Shown here one piece after another: positions 19,804 to 29,367 of a stretch of DNA of 64,000 nt. The notes below the pieces were generated by a model. It saw nothing but the letters and a program-made list of their open reading frames with translations. It did not search any database and was not told the origin of the DNA. The stretch is from Arenicellales bacterium (GTDB lineage: Bacteria; Pseudomonadota; Gammaproteobacteria; Arenicellales; JAHEKD01), in contig JANQSD010000011.1 of assembly GCA_028284225.1 (NCBI GenBank), positions 248,001 through 312,000 of the forward strand, written 5' to 3'. The translations under genes were made by a program, and so were the position numbers. How positions within the stretch are numbered: position 1 is the first letter of the stretch; each line of letters starts with the position of its first letter.

Positions 19804-21561
19804 ATGATAAACATACTTGGAATTAACGCCTACCATGCTGATGCGTCGGCATGTATTATAAAAGATGGAAAGCTTATTTTCGCTGTAGAAGAAGAACGAT
19901 TAAACCGGGTCAAACATTGGGCCGGGTTCCCTGTGGAATCAATTAATGCCTGTTTGGATTCGGCCGGGTTGCAATTACAGGATGTTGATTTTATAGCCTT
20001 CAACTCTAACCCTTATACCAATCTTGCTAAAAAAATTTATTATGTCCTGAAAAGACAACGTTCTTTGCAATTCATAAAATCAAGAGTAAAAAACACGCGC
20101 ACACGGCTGAATGCTGAATCTGATTTTGATAAGCATTTTCCTGGTATTGATGTTAAGTCTAAATTCAAAAAAATTGAGCACCATCAGGCGCATTTGGCAT
20201 CAGCCTATTATGCGTCTGATTTTGACCAGGCCTGTGTGTTGTCGATAGATGGATTTGGCGATTTTTCCAGTGCGGCATGGGGCTATGCCCAGGCCAATGA
20301 AATTAATATTGGTCACTATGTGAACTATCCACATTCACTGGGTATTTTTTACCAGGCAATTACCCAGTATTTAGGTTTCAAACATTATGGAGATGAGTAC
20401 AAAGTCATGGGTATGGCAGCCTATGGCAATCCTGTTTATGTAGAGCAACTGCAACATTTGTGCATCTATAATCGCTCCGGTCATTACGAACTCGATCTGG
20501 ATTATTTTCTTCATCATACGAATGAATCAACCTACGGTTTTGATTCCGGGCAACCTGTATGTAGTGATTTCTTCAGTTTCAAATTAGTTGAATACCTGGG
20601 CCCAGCCAGAAATCCGACTGATCCTATTGAACAGCATCACAAAGATTTAGCTTGCTCAGCTCAGGTCGTCTATGAGCGTGCCTTTTTCAATTTATGTAAC
20701 CGGCTCTACGATCAGTATCAATCCGATAATCTGGCTTTAGCGGGAGGTTGTGCCATGAATTCTCTTGCAAACGGTGGAATATCAAAACAAACACCATTCA
20801 AGCAGGTATATATTCAGGCTGCTGCAGGTGATGCGGGTGGGGCAGTGGGCGCGGCGTTTAGTGTAGCCATTGATCAGGGAGTAGATAGAAACTCCCTGAC
20901 TATGCCACATGCTTATTGGGGGCCGGCGTTTTCGGATCAAGACTATCAGCGGTGCATCGAGACCTACTCAAAAGATTTTAAGCAAGCGGATTGTGATATC
21001 AGGCACATAGAAAATACCGATGAACTTTGCCTTGAAGTTGCTTCAGCAATTAATTCTGGCTTGGTAATCGGCTGGTTTCAGGGAGCGGTTGAATGGGGGC
21101 CAAGAGCATTGGGTAATCGTTCAATATTGGCTGATCCAAGGCGCGAGGATATGCAGGATATACTGAATTTAAAGATCAAACGGCGAGAGTCATTCAGGCC
21201 GTTTGCGCCCTCAATTCTGATTGATCAAGTTGCTGATTGGTTTGAACAAGATACCGAAGTGCCGTTTATGGGTCAGGTGTTTATGATTAAAGAGAATAAG
21301 AGAAAATTAATTCCGGCGGTTACTCATGTGGATGGTAGCGGGCGGCTACAAACCGTCAGCCAACAATCTAATGACCTTTACTACAAGCTGATAACAAAAT
21401 TTTTTGAATTAACCAGTGTGCCGATTCTGCTAAATACCTCATTTAATGAAAATGAACCCATCGTTTGTCGACCGCAAGAAGCAATAGAATGTTTTCTGCG
21501 AACTAAAATGGATTATCTGGTACTGGGCAACAACATTATTTCTCGTGCTGAGCAAGAGTAA
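19804..21561 (+). CDS. Carbamoyltransferase, NodU/CmcH family
   Basis: Transfers a carbamoyl group from carbamoyl phosphate to a hydroxyl of a sugar or small molecule through a carbamoyl-AMP intermediate. The 585 aa chain opens INILGINAYHADASACIIKDG, with the VEEERLNRVKHWAG segment following. A metal/carbamoyl-AMP histidine motif EHHQAH sits at residues 125-130, with SIDGFGDFSSAAWG and the ATP-site block LALAGGCAMNSLANG downstream. The C-terminal domain has RESFRPFAPSIL and NTSFNENEPIV, characteristic of the family. The start ATG abuts the preceding TAG. In a polysaccharide locus the target is probably a sugar in the repeat unit. Its 3' end overlaps the convergent glycosyltransferase by 26 bp. 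Confidence 0.95.
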   Translation: MINILGINAYHADASACIIKDGKLIFAVEEERLNRVKHWAGFPVESINACLDSAGLQLQDVDFIAFNSNPYTNLAKKIYYVLKRQRSLQFIKSRVKNTRTRLNAESDFDKHFPGIDVKSKFKKIEHHQAHLASAYYASDFDQACVLSIDGFGDFSSAAWGYAQANEINIGHYVNYPHSLGIFYQAITQYLGFKHYGDEYKVMGMAAYGNPVYVEQLQHLCIYNRSGHYELDLDYFLHHTNESTYGFDSGQPVCSDFFSFKLVEYLGPARNPTDPIEQHHKDLACSAQVVYERAFFNLCNRLYDQYQSDNLALAGGCAMNSLANGGISKQTPFKQVYIQAAAGDAGGAVGAAFSVAIDQGVDRNSLTMPHAYWGPAFSDQDYQRCIETYSKDFKQADCDIRHIENTDELCLEVASAINSGLVIGWFQGAVEWGPRALGNRSILADPRREDMQDILNLKIKRRESFRPFAPSILIDQVADWFEQDTEVPFMGQVFMIKENKRKLIPAVTHVDGSGRLQTVSQQSNDLYYKLITKFFELTSVPILLNTSFNENEPIVCRPQEAIECFLRTKMDYLVLGNNIISRAEQE

Positions 21562-22813
21562 GCATCAATAGTTCGTCCCATTTATCTATAATAATTTTTT
21601 TAGAAAAGTTATTCGTGTAGGCATTAAACGCATTTTGCTTCCATTGCTCAAGCAACTGTGGCGCTTCAGCAAAACGAATCAGATCGTTCGCGATTTTATC
21701 GAGGTTGTGTTCGGTTAAACTAGCGCCGATATTAAATTTCTCTATCCAATAACCAATGGCTGAATCTTTGGGGCCATGAAAAAGTAAGGGCCTGCCAACA
21801 GCCAATGATCCAAAAAATTTAGACGGCACTACAATTCCAGACCATTGATCTTTTAAGCTGATTAAATGTATATCGGCACAACACAGCCGATCTTCAAGCT
21901 CGCCAATTGCCGCAAAAGGGAGTAATTTTATATTGCTGTCGTTTTCAGTAATTTGAGATTTAAATTCTTCAAATTTGTTGCCTGACGAGGAAAATGCAAA
22001 AATGATATCAGGGTTTTTACTACGCACCAGGCGCGCCAATTTTAAAAACAGCTGATATTGATGAGCGTGACCCAAGTTTCCAGAATATAAAAGGACCAGC
22101 TTGGCATTCCCAAACAGTGCCTGCCGCTTGTCTGGCTTTACTTCAAGTGTGGCCTGTGGTTCGGTTAATGCCCAGGGGGTTAAAGTGATTTGTTTGGCTT
22201 TGTGTTGATATTGCTGTAATCGCTTTTGCATGCAAATGCCGATGTCCACCATGACATCGACAAATTTATATAGAAATTTGAATGCAGGTTTGCTGAATTG
22301 GCAAAATCGGATTAAAACCGGGTTGTTTGTATTGGCAATAACTGCTTCTGGATAAAGGTCATGGCACCAGTGAATGATTTTAGTTTTTGGTGAGATCAGC
22401 TTTAGTACCGGGAATAAAAACTGTGAGAATTGCGGGTCAGTGCCGAAAATATAAAAGTCAGGTTTTTTCGAAATCAGTGTATTAATGACCCAGCCCAGAC
22501 TAATAAAAAATCCATTTGCTAATCTGCCTATATTACTGGCCTGCCTGAAGGCAGGGCGCCAGCTGCGCTTTACATTGACTGCGTTTATATTTTCAACAGA
22601 AGGTGATATTTGGCCGGCTTTACGGCAATAGCGATTGCTGGTGAAAACAGTCACCTGCCAGCCTCTTGCAGCTAAGCCTTCACACAAATCCTTGAAAAGT
22701 TCCGCACTAACCACGTCATCGGGATAATAGAAATGATAATAAACATTTAAGCTACCCTTGGAATTGATTGGCTGCATTATTTCAGTGCTATCAATGCCAG
22801 GCTTTGTCGACAT
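21536..22813 (-). CDS. Glycosyltransferase family 4, second copy (convergent)
   Basis: A 425 aa GT-B enzyme on the strand opposite to the rest of the locus. The N-terminal domain has NVYYHFYYPDDVVSAELFKDLCEGLAARGWQVTVFT (key part YYPDDVVSAELFKDL), much like WbnH/WcaI-type transferases. A KIIHWCHDLYPEAV motif and LLYSGNLGHAHQYQLFLKLA follow, then LISLKDQWSGIVVPSKFFGSLAVGRP, which holds the sugar-nucleotide site. The C-terminus overlaps the carbamoyltransferase by 26 bp tail to tail, so the two transcripts are partly antisense. Its promoter must lie in the gap to the right (22814-23234). Substrates unknown. Confidence 0.9.
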   Translation of the reverse strand: MSTKPGIDSTEIMQPINSKGSLNVYYHFYYPDDVVSAELFKDLCEGLAARGWQVTVFTSNRYCRKAGQISPSVENINAVNVKRSWRPAFRQASNIGRLANGFFISLGWVINTLISKKPDFYIFGTDPQFSQFLFPVLKLISPKTKIIHWCHDLYPEAVIANTNNPVLIRFCQFSKPAFKFLYKFVDVMVDIGICMQKRLQQYQHKAKQITLTPWALTEPQATLEVKPDKRQALFGNAKLVLLYSGNLGHAHQYQLFLKLARLVRSKNPDIIFAFSSSGNKFEEFKSQITENDSNIKLLPFAAIGELEDRLCCADIHLISLKDQWSGIVVPSKFFGSLAVGRPLLFHGPKDSAIGYWIEKFNIGASLTEHNLDKIANDLIRFAEAPQLLEQWKQNAFNAYTNNFSKKIIIDKWDELLMLTLAQHEK

Positions 22814-23234
22814 TCATTAACTTTCCTCATTAGTACTGAAAAGTAGCCTGAATGGTAAGAGAGTGTAGCTTGATTACGCCAACTTACATTGCGATGAGTC
22901 ATTGCCATATATTACTTAATTCGTTGATAAGTGGTTATGGTTTTTTACAAATCTGCTTCGCCGAGATGAAGCTGGCATTAAAAATACCCCACCTAACCTC
23001 CCCTAAGAGGGGAGGGATGAGTTCTCCCCCTTTCAAGGGGAGTTAGAGGGGGTTAAAACACCTCTATAAGCATAGTAATCGTAGTTTAATTAACACTAAT
23101 AATTTATACAAACCTTCCCACAGACCACTCCTGTGGTCTTTTCCTGCGGGTGCGCTGTTTAAATCCAATAACTTAGCAAGATTATATATGCATATCAGTT
23201 CAATAGAACGGTTAGCATATTTTCAATGTCTAAA
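22814..23234. other. Intergenic gap with palindromic repeat and a second hairpin
   Basis: This 421 bp gap separates the start of the GT4 gene (leftward) from the end of serA (leftward). It holds copy 1 of the dispersed palindromic element (22987-23052). A second hairpin has arms AGACCAC and GTGGTCT at 23122-23139 with a 4 nt loop; it lies about 95 nt after the serA stop but is not followed by a T-run on that strand, so it is a poor terminator. A 64-codon reading frame at 22852-23046 runs through the repeat and has no recognisable features. No gene is supported here. Confidence 0.6.
22987..23052. repeat. Dispersed palindromic element, copy 1
   Basis: A 66 bp element nearly identical to 44841-44908. 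It has an inner hairpin (CCTCCCCT-AAG-AGGGGAGG), a second hairpin (CTCCCC-CTTTCAA-GGGGAG), and complementary outer ends (CCTAACCTCCCC against GGGGAGTTAGAGG), so the whole unit can fold as one imperfect palindrome. It encodes nothing plausible. Behaviour as a REP/MITE-like element is inferred from structure and recurrence. Confidence 0.85.
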
Positions 23235-24821
23235 TTAGAGTGAAATAACCTTGGCTTTAATCACATCTTCTAGTGCGATGATCTGATCGATAACACCTGG
23301 ATCGGGTTCGCTATCAAGATTAATAAAGGCCATGGCTTGTTCACCGGCTTTAGTCCGACCCAGGCGCCATTCGGCGATATTAACGTTGTTATCGGCCAGA
23401 ATAGTACCGACTTTACCAATAACACCGGGTCGATCATGGTTAAGCATAATCAAAATAATACCGTTTGGATCGATATCAAGATGATAATCACTAATTTGTA
23501 CTATCCGAGCAAGTTTGTCCAACAAGCTGCCGGAAATTAATCGATTACCGCCATTTTTGAAAAAGCATCGGGCACTGACCAACGTGCTGTATTCGCCTTG
23601 TTGATGGGTTTGGGTCTGAGTGATTTTGATGCCGTGGAATTCCGCCAGTGTAGGCGCACTAATATAGTTTACGATACCACCATGAATATGATCCAGCAGA
23701 CCTTTTAGCAGTCCACACGCTACTGGTTTGACCAGTGAATCGGCTTGCTCGCCGGTTATCTGTATTTCAACTTTCGAAATCGTATCGTCGGCCATGTGGT
23801 AATGCAAGGCACCGATTTTCTCAGCCAGCAATATATAGGGTTGTAAACGCTCATAGTCAGGCCCGGTGCTAAACGGCATATTAATGCTATTCTTAAAGTC
23901 ATCACCCCTGAGTGCATCAACTACTTGCTCGACGATTTGTATGGCTACATCGCTTTGTGCTTCTTGAGTACTGGCACCCAAATGAGGGATGGTGAGTACG
24001 TTGTCAAGGCCGAATAGGGGATGATCCACAGCAGGGGGTTCTTGTTGATAAACATCAACCGCTGCAGCTTTTACATGCCCGGATTTAAGTGCCTGGGCCA
24101 GGGCCTGTTCATCAATCAGTTTACCGCGGGCAGAATTGATAATGATCACCCCGGGTTTCATTTGTTTGATAGTTTGCTCATTAATAATGTTTTCTGTTTC
24201 TGGGGTGGCTACAGTATGCAATGAGATGTAATCCGATTCAGCCAATAACTCATCCAGATTGACTAACTTTATTTGGTGTTCAGCCGCAACACTTTCAGAA
24301 ATAAACGGATCATAAGCAGCAACGTCCATATTAAATGCCTTGGTATACTTGCACACTAATCTTGCTATGCGACCAAAACCAATCAGGCCAAGCTTTTTAC
24401 GGTAAAGCTGCTGCCCGGTAAATTTAGATTTTTCCCATCGTCCGGACTGGACAACCTGGTGTGCCGGTGCAGTATGGCGACTAATAGCCAGCATCATGGT
24501 CATCGCGTGTTCTGCTGTTGCGATGGTATTGGCCTGCGGAGTATTCATGACGATGATGCCATGTTCAGTGGCTTTATTAATATCAATATTATCAACACCG
24601 ATTCCCGCACGGCCAATGACTTTTAGGTTCTCTGCGGCTTCAATGATCCGGGCATCGGGTTTGGTTGCACTGCGAACAATTAAGGCATCATAGTCAGGAA
24701 TTATTTTGCATAATTCGCCATGTGATAAGCCAGTATTTATGTCGTATGTGACATCTTCAAATTGATTTAATCGGTCAATGCCGGGTTGCCCCAGCTTGTC
24801 TGCGACAAGAATCTTAAACAT
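23235..24821 (-). CDS. serA: D-3-phosphoglycerate dehydrogenase, long form with ASB and ACT domains
   Basis: First step of serine synthesis: 3-phosphoglycerate to 3-phosphohydroxypyruvate with NAD. The 528 aa chain is the long (type I) form. The substrate domain starts KILVADKLGQPGIDRL, the NAD motif LGLIGFGRIARLV lies at residues 144-156, the catalytic arginine is in NSARGKLIDE and the histidine in IPHLGAST. An allosteric substrate-binding (ASB) domain of about 140 residues follows, then a C-terminal ACT domain (ILIMLNHDRPGVIGKVGTIL, from about residue 455) that may bind serine. It is 17 bp downstream of serB, so the two form a serine operon. Confidence 0.96.
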   Translation of the reverse strand: MFKILVADKLGQPGIDRLNQFEDVTYDINTGLSHGELCKIIPDYDALIVRSATKPDARIIEAAENLKVIGRAGIGVDNIDINKATEHGIIVMNTPQANTIATAEHAMTMMLAISRHTAPAHQVVQSGRWEKSKFTGQQLYRKKLGLIGFGRIARLVCKYTKAFNMDVAAYDPFISESVAAEHQIKLVNLDELLAESDYISLHTVATPETENIINEQTIKQMKPGVIIINSARGKLIDEQALAQALKSGHVKAAAVDVYQQEPPAVDHPLFGLDNVLTIPHLGASTQEAQSDVAIQIVEQVVDALRGDDFKNSINMPFSTGPDYERLQPYILLAEKIGALHYHMADDTISKVEIQITGEQADSLVKPVACGLLKGLLDHIHGGIVNYISAPTLAEFHGIKITQTQTHQQGEYSTLVSARCFFKNGGNRLISGSLLDKLARIVQISDYHLDIDPNGIILIMLNHDRPGVIGKVGTILADNNVNIAEWRLGRTKAGEQAMAFINLDSEPDPGVIDQIIALEDVIKAKVISL

Positions 24822-24838
24822 ATTTTTCCCTTGTTGGA

Positions 24839-25660
24839 TTAAGTAAGCAGATGTTTTTCCAGTTTTTGATCTGTAAACCGAACGGCTGTTTTAAGGTGAT
24901 TTACCGCTTGTTGATATAAATCAGCATTTGAGTCAGTTAATGATTCGATCAACGGTTTGCCGCCGGCAAGAACAAGAATGGGCGATAGCGATTCACATTG
25001 AATAAAAATTTCAGACTTGAGTTTCACGTTTTCCCTGGCAACCACACCGCCATAGCCCACAAAGGTGTCAACTTCAGTAGCGGCCAGTAAGTCGCTCATG
25101 CCATCACCGATCAACATGCTCCGGCCCGGTTTATTGCCAATTAATTCTGAAATAATTGTTCTTTTGCCTTCACTTAGAGTGAGCGGACTTTGGTGAAAAT
25201 TAAGATATTCAGGACTCCAGTCAGTTTGTGCCATGTTGCCGTTTAGCCACCACTGACCGCTAAGCTGATTGTAATCAACACCGACCGCCCTAATATTGGC
25301 TTCCGGCACACCTATGGAAATGCCGAATTCACGTACAGGCTCTAATAAGCCACCGCTAACAATATAGACATCGTGATCATAGTCTTTCAACAACTGAATG
25401 ACAGTCTGGGCATCTTGAGTTGCCGTGTTCTTATAGGCTTGCTTGAGCTTAAAGATATCATCTTGAGTGGGTTTGATTAATTCAAGCCGCTTGCCATAGA
25501 CTTCTTCTAATGCGATTGAACCTGCCATCGCTGCATCAGTCATCTGTTTAACTTGCTCGGTAACGCCGGCAATTTCTGCAAGTTCATCAATGCCTTCGAT
25601 TCGAGATAAGGTCGAATCGCAATCAAAAATGACATGTTGATGTCTAAACCATCTAAACAT
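24839..25660 (-). CDS. serB: Phosphoserine phosphatase
   Basis: HAD-superfamily hydrolase for the last step of serine synthesis. In this 273 aa protein the nucleophile motif is FDCDSTLS (Asp13, Asp15), motif II is VSGG (residues 101-104) and motif III/IV is IGDGMSD (184-190) with a preceding conserved lysine. The second residue of the DxDST loop and the cap helices (EGIDELAEIAG) fit SerB rather than a generic HAD enzyme. It lacks the N-terminal ACT-like extension of enteric SerB. It leads a two-gene unit with serA. A 20 bp perfect palindrome lies 38 bp upstream of its start. Confidence 0.92.
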   Translation of the reverse strand: MFRWFRHQHVIFDCDSTLSRIEGIDELAEIAGVTEQVKQMTDAAMAGSIALEEVYGKRLELIKPTQDDIFKLKQAYKNTATQDAQTVIQLLKDYDHDVYIVSGGLLEPVREFGISIGVPEANIRAVGVDYNQLSGQWWLNGNMAQTDWSPEYLNFHQSPLTLSEGKRTIISELIGNKPGRSMLIGDGMSDLLAATEVDTFVGYGGVVARENVKLKSEIFIQCESLSPILVLAGGKPLIESLTDSNADLYQQAVNHLKTAVRFTDQKLEKHLLT

Positions 25661-25698
25661 GAGTATTAACTAAATAAATGATTGTATAAAAATTTAAA

Positions 25699-25718
25699 AT
25701 ATAAAGAATTCTTTATAT
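25699..25718. promoter_or_regulatory. 20 bp perfect palindrome upstream of serB
   Basis: ATATAAAGAA followed directly by its reverse complement, centred on GAATTC. It lies in the 237 bp gap between the mutS stop and the serB start, 38 bp from the serB ATG, and so in the likely promoter region. A perfect 20 bp palindrome is expected by chance less than once in a window of this size if bases were random; AT-rich sequence raises that. It could be an operator for a dimeric regulator. No regulator is identified, and the gap shows nothing else clear. Confidence 0.45.
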
Positions 25719-25897
25719 GATATCAGCTGTTATTCAAAAAATCAGCATCGATTTTGAAAATGTTTAATTTTTTATTGCTAATGTTCCATTTGCGAGAAGA
25801 GAAACTGGTATTCATTCCTAGCCTGATTCTGATACGGCAATTACTCTCACTGTCAGTGTAGTTAAACTTACAGGCAATTTTTACTGGAACTGCAGTA

Positions 25898-28474
25898 TTA
25901 GTTTTTATATTTGGCTTTTAACTGATAGAGCATTTCCAGTGCCTGTTTGGGTGAAAGTTCATCAGGGTTAACTTCATCTAATAAATCAAGAACTTCAGCG
26001 TTAAATTCAGATTCAGATGAAACCTGGAACAATGGTAATTGATCGTGCTGTTCGATTAGCTGTTGATTCTGCATTTGTTCCAGCTCTAGTAGTTTATTTT
26101 TGGCCTGGTCAATAACGGATTGTGGAATACCGGCTAATTTGGCGACTTGCAAACCGTAACTTTGACTGGCCGGGCCGGGTTTCACGGCATATAAAAACAC
26201 AATGGAATGTTCGTACTCAACCGCTTCTAAGTGTACATTGATACAATTATTGAGTTGTTCTGGCAGGGTCGTCAGCTCAAAATAGTGTGTTGAAAACAGG
26301 GTGAAAGCCTGTTTACCTGATAAACGTACTGCACAGGCCCAGGCCAAAGCCAGGCCATCAAACGTAGAGGTACCACGGCCGATTTCATCAACTAAAACCA
26401 GGCTTTGAGGTGTCGCATTTCTGAGTATTAACGCCATCTCCGTCATTTCAACCATAAACGTTGATCGACCGGAGGCCAGATCATCTGAAGCACCGATTCG
26501 AGTGAAAATCCGATCAAAGTTGCCTATAGATGCATTAGTTGCGGGTACAAAGCAGCCGGTATGTGCCATTAAGGTAATAATGGCAGTTTGGCGCATATAA
26601 GTGCTTTTACCTCCCATATTGGGTCCGGTAATTAATTGCATTCTGGTTGTTGTATCCAGACTAATATCATTAGCAATGAACTGATTCTGTCCGAAGTGTT
26701 CCACCACGGGATGACGTCCTTGCTCAATCTTTAAAATATTATCGTTGACTAACTCAGGTTTATTTAAGTTCAAGCGTCTACTTTGCAGGGCAAAATTACA
26801 CAGCACATCGATTTGGGCAATTGATTTGGCACAACTATGAATCGTGGCAACATAGTCGAAAAGTGACTTTAGCAGCTCGGCATACAGTGATTTCTCCAGC
26901 GTCAAGGCTTTTTCGTTTGCACTTAGGATTTTATCTTCGAACACTTTTAACTCTTCGGTGATAAAGCGTTCTGCATTCTTTAATGTTTGGCGACGGATAT
27001 AGCCCTCTGGCAAGGTATCACCGACACTGCGTGGTAATTCAATATAATAGCCATGTACACGGTTATATTGGACTTTTAGATTTTTAATGCCGGTGCGCTG
27101 TTTTTCTGAATTTTCAAGCTCCAGTAAAAACGCACCTGAGTCCGATTTCAATTTTCTTAACTGATCTAAGTCCGCACTGAATCCTTCGCGAATAACATTG
27201 CCGTCACGCAGATGCACTGCAGGTTCATCTTTTATGGCGTTTGATAGCAATTCGAGCAGGTCGGGGAAGGGTCCAAGTTGAGCTCTGAGCAGCTTAAGTA
27301 TCGGCAGATTGGAATCGTTAAGCGCTTCGATTAGTTGTTCAAGTACAGCAACAGCTTCACGTAGCTTGACCAGATCGCCAGGCCTGGCGGTTTCCAGAGC
27401 AATGCGGGTAGCAATGCGTTCAATATCCCCGATTGATTTGAGAATACTGCGAATAGCCTCGTAATCATTCTGCAAGAAATATTCAATCGCGGCATGGCGT
27501 TGGCGTAATGCTTGATGATCACGAATTGGATTATTTAACCACTGATTTAACAACCGGCCGCCCATGGCAGTATTGCATTGATCGAGTAGGGCAATAAGCG
27601 AAAAGCGTTTATCGCCTGAGTTGGATTCGGAGATTTCCAGATGAGTTCGGGTAGAGGCATCAATCTGTAATAGCGCATCGCTTTTATAGAATTTCAATTC
27701 TTGCAAGTGGGGAAGCTGGCGCCCATACATATCCTTGGCATAATACAGCAACGATCCGGCCGAGCGGATGGCTAATGGGTTTTCCTCAATATCAAAGGCT
27801 TTTAAATCCTGAGTGTGGAAGCTTTCAGTAAGAATATGTCTGGCACGGTCATAATCAAATTGCCAGTCAGCAACCGTTTGCACCGGTGCGATTGCATCGA
27901 TATCGAAACGCAGTTTTAATGACTCGGGTAATAATATTTCTGCTGGTTTCAGGCGCACTAATTCGTCAACTAAATGTTCCGCCTGATCGATTTCTATGGC
28001 AGCAAAACTTCCGCTTGCAACTTCCATCCAGGCGATGCCGGCTTTTTCATTGTTATCGATATAACAGGCGGCCAGCAAGTTCTCTTTGCGGTCCTCCATC
28101 AAACTTTCATCGGTCAGTGTGCCGGGCGTGATAACACGCTGAACTTTTCGTTCTACAGGCCCTTTAGAGGTTCGCGGATTTCCGACTTGCTCACAAATAG
28201 CCACGGCATAACCTTGCTTGACCAACTTAGCTAGATACTGATCGGCGCTATGGAAAGGCACACCTGCCATCGGAATCGGTTTGCCGGCCGAGGTTCCACG
28301 CTTGGTCAAAGTGATGTCCAGCAACTTCGCTGCTTTTTCGGCATCCTCGAAAAACAGCTCATAGAAGTCACCCATACGGTAAAAAAGCAGGGTTTCAGGG
28401 TAATCCGCTTTGATGCGCAGAAACTGCTGCATCATGGGGGTGTGTTGCTGAAGCTTCTTAGGGTGAGTCGACAC
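25898..28474 (-). CDS. mutS: DNA mismatch repair protein MutS
   Basis: Mismatch-recognition ATPase acting with MutL. The 858 aa chain has the N-terminal mismatch-binding domain with the phenylalanine-glutamate motif in [17 protein letters not shown] (GDFYELF), a connector and lever region, and the ABC-type ATPase with Walker [14 protein letters not shown] near residues 613-625. Walker B is [16 protein letters not shown] and the dimer-contact STHYFELT follows. The C-terminal end ([15 protein letters not shown]) matches the tetramerisation segment. Length is like E. coli (853 aa). It lies 3 bp after suhB on the same strand. Confidence 0.98.
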   Translation of the reverse strand: MSTHPKKLQQHTPMMQQFLRIKADYPETLLFYRMGDFYELFFEDAEKAAKLLDITLTKRGTSAGKPIPMAGVPFHSADQYLAKLVKQGYAVAICEQVGNPRTSKGPVERKVQRVITPGTLTDESLMEDRKENLLAACYIDNNEKAGIAWMEVASGSFAAIEIDQAEHLVDELVRLKPAEILLPESLKLRFDIDAIAPVQTVADWQFDYDRARHILTESFHTQDLKAFDIEENPLAIRSAGSLLYYAKDMYGRQLPHLQELKFYKSDALLQIDASTRTHLEISESNSGDKRFSLIALLDQCNTAMGGRLLNQWLNNPIRDHQALRQRHAAIEYFLQNDYEAIRSILKSIGDIERIATRIALETARPGDLVKLREAVAVLEQLIEALNDSNLPILKLLRAQLGPFPDLLELLSNAIKDEPAVHLRDGNVIREGFSADLDQLRKLKSDSGAFLLELENSEKQRTGIKNLKVQYNRVHGYYIELPRSVGDTLPEGYIRRQTLKNAERFITEELKVFEDKILSANEKALTLEKSLYAELLKSLFDYVATIHSCAKSIAQIDVLCNFALQSRRLNLNKPELVNDNILKIEQGRHPVVEHFGQNQFIANDISLDTTTRMQLITGPNMGGKSTYMRQTAIITLMAHTGCFVPATNASIGNFDRIFTRIGASDDLASGRSTFMVEMTEMALILRNATPQSLVLVDEIGRGTSTFDGLALAWACAVRLSGKQAFTLFSTHYFELTTLPEQLNNCINVHLEAVEYEHSIVFLYAVKPGPASQSYGLQVAKLAGIPQSVIDQAKNKLLELEQMQNQQLIEQHDQLPLFQVSSESEFNAEVLDLLDEVNPDELSPKQALEMLYQLKAKYKN

Positions 28475-28477
28475 GCT

Positions 28478-29263
28478 TTAGTTTTTAAGGTTTTTGCGCA
28501 GGATTTTAGTGAGTTGAATAAACACTTTAGGGTTGGCAGCAATAATATTGCCGGAGTCTAAAAACTTATCTTCACCGTTGAAATCTGAAACCATACCGCC
28601 GGCTTCTTTTATTAGCAAACAGCCGGCAGCGGTATCCCAGGGCTGTAGATCAGCCTCCCAAAATCCATCTAATCTGCCGCAGGCAACATAGGCCAGATCA
28701 AGTGCAGCCGAGCCTGCGCGGCGAATACCGTGGCAGCTGTCCATAACTTCTTTCATGCAAGCCAGATAGGTTTCAACGTCCTTATCCTGGCGATAGGGAA
28801 AGCCGGTTCCGATTAACGATTGCTGCATGGATCGTGCTTTACTCACCCGAATTCTGACATCGTTTAAGCGGGCACCGCGACCACGGGTTGCGATAAACAA
28901 CTCATTACGCAATGGATCATAAATCACGCCGTGTTCCAGCATATTGTCTTGCTTAATGGCTATTGAGACACAAAAATGCGGAAAACCATGCAGATAATTG
29001 GTTGTACCGTCAAGCGGGTCAATAATCCACTGCACCTCATTATCACCACTTTGCCCTGATTCTTCACCCAGGATGGCATGATCAGGATAAGCCGTTTTGA
29101 TCGTATAAATAATTTCTTCCTCGGCCAATTTGTCTACTGAACTAACAAAATCATTACGTCCCTTGGCCTGGATTTCAATCTGATCAAGCTGATCAATATG
29201 ACGGACAATAACAGAGCCGGCTTTGCGGGCCGCTTTGGTGGCAATATTTACAAAAGGATGCAT
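28478..29263 (-). CDS. suhB: Inositol-1-monophosphatase family protein SuhB
   Basis: Mg-dependent phosphatase fold; in E. coli SuhB also joins the rRNA antitermination complex. The 261 aa chain has the metal motifs GEESG (residues 66-70), IDPLDGTTNY (81-90) and, late in the chain, LQPWDTAAGCLLIKEAGG. These are intact, so catalysis is likely. It is divergent from trmJ with about 100 bp between and lies just upstream of mutS, with which it may be co-transcribed. The nusA/NusB-type role is known for the family and not visible here. Confidence 0.93.
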   Translation of the reverse strand: MHPFVNIATKAARKAGSVIVRHIDQLDQIEIQAKGRNDFVSSVDKLAEEEIIYTIKTAYPDHAILGEESGQSGDNEVQWIIDPLDGTTNYLHGFPHFCVSIAIKQDNMLEHGVIYDPLRNELFIATRGRGARLNDVRIRVSKARSMQQSLIGTGFPYRQDKDVETYLACMKEVMDSCHGIRRAGSAALDLAYVACGRLDGFWEADLQPWDTAAGCLLIKEAGGMVSDFNGEDKFLDSGNIIAANPKVFIQLTKILRKNLKN

Positions 29264-29367
29264 GTATTATTGAATTAAAATCGGATAGTGGATTTTAACC
29301 AGTCATGATCGTGGCGCAAAGTGATATAAGGATATAATCGAAAAATTTAAGTCAATAGGACTAAATT

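Noticed and set aside
5255-22813. Exosortase/PEP-CTERM type polysaccharide system
   Set aside because: No exosortase, no PEP-CTERM C-terminal motif on any product and no PrsK/PrsR regulators were seen.
22852-23046. A 64-codon frame across the palindromic element
   Set aside because: Made largely of the repeat, no motif or ribosome site; same logic for 44629-44850.
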